A stretch of 8,562 nt of DNA from positions 1 to 8,562 of the forward strand of contig CAYFNI010000094.1 of assembly GCA_964344495.1 (NCBI GenBank). The letters run 5' to 3'. Under the pieces are notes generated by a model. That model was given only the letters and a program-made list of their open reading frames with translations, was not told where the DNA came from and did not search any database. How positions within the stretch are numbered: position 1 is the stretch's first letter; every line of letters starts with the position of its first letter. Source of the stretch: UBA6136 sp964344495. GTDB lineage: Bacteria; Pseudomonadota; Gammaproteobacteria; Methylococcales; Methylococcaceae. The translations under genes and the position numbers were made by a program. Positions 5,680 to 8,562 of this stretch are shown here, piece by piece.

Positions 5680-7503
5680 TCAGTGCAACTGACGGGCTGC
5701 CTGCTCCAGAATCTCGCGCGGGATGTCGAGCCGCTGGCTGTCATTCAGGCTGTCGGGTAAAGCGATCAACGGCTGCCGGAGAGTCTGCTGGAGCAGATGC
5801 TCGACCGCCGTGCGCTGGCGCTGCTTCAGTTGGGCGGCGGCCTTGTTCATGTAGCGTCCCAGCGCACTCTCCGTCAGCAGACTGGTCACGGAGAGCATGG
5901 CCGGCGCGATGATCAGGTCATGAACGCCTATTCCGCCGGTGTGCAGGGCAACTGCCAGTGCGGCAGCGTCCGTGGTGACGCGGGTGGCTCTGAGACTGTT
6001 CAGAACCATGGGGTGTGCCTGCAAATGGACATAGAGACCGTGAGCGGTTTTTTCGATTTCGGGCTGAAAATCGACACGATAGCCCTGTACCGCCTGATCG
6101 AACCGCGTCAGCAGACCCTCACGCTGACGGGCCAGTTGTTGATTGAGGCTGCGCCACCAGCGTTGCTGGTTGTCGTCCTGCTCCTGCTCCAGCAGGAGCG
6201 ACTCGCCGAGTCGCACCAGCGCATGTTGGGCGATCTGATGCAACATGGCACTTTCGCCGCCTTCAACCGTTTCACGCTGGCCCGAGGCCAGCCGCCCCAG
6301 CGCCGTGAGTTGCCGCATCGGCCAGGTGACAGCTCGGCGGACGGTGTAAAGCGTTTGACCCAGCCCGGGCACTTCGAGCAGGGTCAGCAACTCGGCCAGT
6401 GCGCGCTGGAAGGTGTCGTAGTGATTGGGGTGTTCCAGATAGTCTCGCTGATAACGGACGAGACACTCATCCATGATGTGGTCGACCCGTTCCAGCCAGA
6501 CATCGTGCAGGCGGTATTCACTCAGGATCGGTGCCGACCAGGCATCCCAGTGGGTGCGGCATAACTGGCGGGCCTGCTCCGGATATCGGGTTCGCTGAAC
6601 ACTGCCCACCGCATGCTGGAGCGTGCTCATCAGTGAGTGATGAATGGCCTCAAGCCCGACAAGGCCCGGAGGATTGGGCAAATAGGGGATGGCGACGACG
6701 GCAGGTGGTGGATCGGTACGGAAGCTTCGCCACTTGTCGACGACCGAACTGATGAGCGTAGATTCGGCCATCGGATCGATCTTGTTCAGCAACACCACGG
6801 TCGGCTGTTGCAGAGGCTGCAACAGGCGCATGAAGTCCCACACCGACAGATCGGCATATTTGTCCTTGCTGACGACCAGGATGACCACATCTGCCAAAGC
6901 CGCCACCCGCAAGACGGCCTGGCGATAGTGGCTGGAATGGGCGGAGTCAAAATCGGGGGTATCCCAGATCACGGTCCCGTCAAGGACATGGCTCTGTGGG
7001 CCGGATGGAGCGTATTCCAGGGAAAAGGAGTCGAGTTGATGATGGTCAAGTCCACTCCGCGCCACGCGCCGGTAGCCGCGAAAATAGCTTTGCAACTCGC
7101 TTTCGAAGGCATCGGATGTGGGCAGCAGGGCGAATCCCTGCGGATGTACGGTGAAGCCGGCCAACGGGCTGGCTTCGGCCAGCGATTGTCCGGCCAGCCA
7201 GTTCATGACCGAGCTTTTCCCCGCCTGGGTCGGTCCGATGACGGCAACCTGCAACGGGAGATCCGGTTGTCGGGCGACCCATTCCACTTTTTCCTGCACG
7301 GCTTCCGCGAAAGCCAGTGACCGCAGCAAGGGGAGCCACTCCTGACGCGGCGCTTCGGTCTGCGGGGATGAGTGACCGGTGAGGGTCTGGAATCGCTGTT
7401 GCAGCAGCCGCAGGTAGGTAAGCATGGTGTCGCACGATGGGGTCACAAGGCAGTCGCCCTGAAAATTGTACACGATGGCATTGCGCCGACCGGCCGCGCT
7501 CAT
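5680..7503 (-). CDS. GTPase B of a tandem pair (dynamin-like)
   Basis: A 607-residue P-loop GTPase. Residue numbers count from the ATG at 7503. G1 is GPTQAGKSS at 90-98. G2 is probably Thr118 in a GFTVHP loop. G3 is IWDTPDFDS at 179-187, again DTPD rather than DxxG. G4 is a canonical NKID at 240-243. VVSKDKYADL (210-219) matches VVSPERYRDD of GTPase A, and the distance from G3 to G4 is nearly the same (59 versus 57 residues), so the two are diverged paralogues. B has about 20 extra residues between G1 and G3. The rest is long and helical. Residues 512-548 form a hydrophobic, Gly/Ala-rich segment (including DLIIAPAML) that could insert in or lie on a membrane. A basic helix rich in K, R and Q follows. 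The start is uncertain: an ATG at 7425 would remove 26 residues and still leave 63 residues before G1, and neither site has a good Shine-Dalgarno sequence. Confidence 0.85.
   Translation of the reverse strand: MSAAGRRNAIVYNFQGDCLVTPSCDTMLTYLRLLQQRFQTLTGHSSPQTEAPRQEWLPLLRSLAFAEAVQEKVEWVARQPDLPLQVAVIGPTQAGKSSVMNWLAGQSLAEASPLAGFTVHPQGFALLPTSDAFESELQSYFRGYRRVARSGLDHHQLDSFSLEYAPSGPQSHVLDGTVIWDTPDFDSAHSSHYRQAVLRVAALADVVILVVSKDKYADLSVWDFMRLLQPLQQPTVVLLNKIDPMAESTLISSVVDKWRSFRTDPPPAVVAIPYLPNPPGLVGLEAIHHSLMSTLQHAVGSVQRTRYPEQARQLCRTHWDAWSAPILSEYRLHDVWLERVDHIMDECLVRYQRDYLEHPNHYDTFQRALAELLTLLEVPGLGQTLYTVRRAVTWPMRQLTALGRLASGQRETVEGGESAMLHQIAQHALVRLGESLLLEQEQDDNQQRWWRSLNQQLARQREGLLTRFDQAVQGYRVDFQPEIEKTAHGLYVHLQAHPMVLNSLRATRVTTDAAALAVALHTGGIGVHDLIIAPAMLSVTSLLTESALGRYMNKAAAQLKQRQRTAVEHLLQQTLRQPLIALPDSLNDSQRLDIPREILEQAARQLH
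6180..6213. repeat. Two adjoining perfect hairpins inside GTPase B
   Basis: GCTCCTGCT (6180-6188) and AGCAGGAGC (6191-6199) form a 9-base inverted repeat around CC. It is immediately followed by CGACTC (6199-6204), GCC and GAGTCG (6208-6213), a 6-base inverted repeat with a 3-base loop. Both fall in codons for a Leu/Glu/Gln-rich helix (around residues 431-441), where CTG, CTC, GAG and CAG codons can produce such symmetry by chance. No T tract follows on either strand, so it is not a terminator. Confidence 0.4.
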
Positions 7504-7540
7504 CCAATGATCCGGGTGGTTCCGGAGCGCATTTCCGGGC

Positions 7541-8562
7541 TCAGACGCTGCGCAGTTTGAGCCATTTCACAATAGCAATGGCCGTAAAGGGGATGGCGAG
7601 GCTAAGTACCGTCACCGTGATCAGCAACTGGCCCAGCTCACCGTAATCGGCCGGCGCAGTCATCGCGCCGGTGGCCGGATCCCGGACCATGCGGGTGACG
7701 GTATAGATCTGGTTGAGATATTTGGTGATGAGCTGGCTCAGTGCCAATGACAGATTGGTGAATGAGGCCATCACGGCAAAGAAGGTTGCCTTGAGGTGGC
7801 TGGGTGCGGCATGTGCTATCCAGGCCAGCATGGGGACCATGGCAATATGGCCCAGCGGCGATTCCAGCGCGGTATCGATGATGGCGATGAAGCGTGCATC
7901 CACCACCCCCCCGGTCAGGTGCGAGGTCCACTGGTGCAAGCCGTAGTACATGCCGATGGTCGGCAAGGAGAGCGCCGCCCCGATCAGGGTCAACAATCCC
8001 ACAATCTGAAGGATGGAGCGTTCGGCCATGAAGCGTCGGAACAGGAACAGACCGCCAAGGCTGAGGATGCTGCCGATCAATGACAGGCGCGCCATGAAGG
8101 ATTGATCGAAGCCGAGGACATCGATCATCCACCAGCTTGATCCGGGGCCCGGTGTCGGGACGGCGCGGAAGAAGAAGATCAGTACCGCGGTTCCAAGCAG
8201 CGTCTGCCGGGCGGCAGGCGCCATTTCACGGGTCAGCTGCTGCATCAAGGCCAGAATGATGCCCATGGAAATGACGAACACGAGTTCCTGACCCAATTCG
8301 AAATCGGCCAAACCGACGCCGATACTGCCGAGCGCGAATGCCAAACCGCCCCCCAGTATCCAGCCGTTCGCAACCGTGGTGTCAGTATGCTGAGTGGTCA
8401 TGGATTCGACCTCGGCCGCCGAAAAGCCCTGTTCACGCAGATGGCTTCGTTGCTGGTGTCGTAAATGTGCCGCAAAGGCGACACCGAGGCAGGAGGTGGC
8501 TGGTATGACCAGTGCCATCAGGTAAAGACGACGGTAAATGGCCACCTTTTCGGATTCGGACA
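7541..8562 (-). CDS. Folate-biopterin (BT1/FBT) family transporter, 5' truncated
   Basis: An integral membrane protein whose frame is open to the window edge, so its N-terminus is missing. The GTG at 8545 is in frame but is probably not the start, because full members have about 12 membrane segments and only about nine are visible here. Counting from that GTG, hydrophobic segments lie near 8-28, 62-80, 87-104, 115-130, 151-169, 178-203, 218-246, 253-273 and 306-329. The stretch FFFRAVPTPG followed by DVLGFDQSFMARL (142-154) and later PSHLKATFFAVMASFTN (248-264) match what I recall of the BT1 branch of the major facilitator superfamily. Known members import folates, biopterin or, in kinetoplastids and cyanobacteria, related pteridines; others have no known substrate. 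The substrate here cannot be told. A soluble loop (about 30-58) contains a run of charged residues. The stop is 37 bases before the GTPase B start, consistent with cotranscription. Confidence 0.7.
   Translation of the reverse strand, partial: SESEKVAIYRRLYLMALVIPATSCLGVAFAAHLRHQQRSHLREQGFSAAEVESMTTQHTDTTVANGWILGGGLAFALGSIGVGLADFELGQELVFVISMGIILALMQQLTREMAPAARQTLLGTAVLIFFFRAVPTPGPGSSWWMIDVLGFDQSFMARLSLIGSILSLGGLFLFRRFMAERSILQIVGLLTLIGAALSLPTIGMYYGLHQWTSHLTGGVVDARFIAIIDTALESPLGHIAMVPMLAWIAHAAPSHLKATFFAVMASFTNLSLALSQLITKYLNQIYTVTRMVRDPATGAMTAPADYGELGQLLITVTVLSLAIPFTAIAIVKWLKLRSV

Noticed and set aside
5797..6564. Plus-strand open frame of 255 codons opposite GTPase B
   Set aside because: It is a shadow of GTPase B. 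Its apparent hydrophobic stretch near 6160-6190 is the antisense of a Leu/Glu/Gln-rich helix.
7541..8545. Reading the transporter as a complete 334-residue protein starting at the GTG at 8545
   Set aside because: The frame stays open past this GTG to the window edge, and the visible membrane segments correspond to only the later part of a BT1-type protein.

Overview
The window reads as a moderately GC-rich chromosomal stretch from a Gram-negative bacterium, most likely a member of the Pseudomonadota. The reasons are a classical outer-membrane-type lipoprotein signal, a Sec-exported periplasmic protein, and the overall base and codon use. I cannot name a genus. I see no RNA gene, insertion sequence, phage gene or CRISPR array.

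Layout: positions 1-1100 hold the 3' end of a plus-strand gene for an exported-looking repeat protein resembling HAF-type beta-propellers. It meets a minus-strand gene train tail to tail across a 121-base gap that carries a clear factor-independent terminator (1184-1216). Everything from 8562 down to 1222 is on the minus strand. In transcription order it holds a 5'-truncated membrane transporter of the folate-biopterin/BT1 type (8562-7541), GTPase B (7503-5680), GTPase A (5638-3977), a small exported protein of unknown function (3866-3156) and a large lipoprotein with a serine alpha/beta-hydrolase domain (3072-1222). The gaps are 37, 41, 110 and 81 bases, so at least the first three genes look like one transcription unit. 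The 110-base AT-rich gap before the small exported gene could hold a weak terminator and a second promoter.

The most interesting element is the tandem pair of related but diverged large GTPases. Both have a GxxxxGKSS P-loop and the same unusual G3 motif (D-x-P-D-[IF]-D-S instead of DxxG). Both also share a V-S-x-[ED]-[KR]-Y-x-D element before G4 and have hydrophobic C-terminal segments. One has a canonical NKID G4 motif, the other NQWD. This arrangement recalls paired bacterial dynamin-like GTPases that act as hetero-oligomers on membranes. Together with a membrane transporter upstream and an exported protein plus a lipoprotein hydrolase downstream, it suggests an envelope- or membrane-related module. 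The joint function is inference; no part of it is proved by the sequence.
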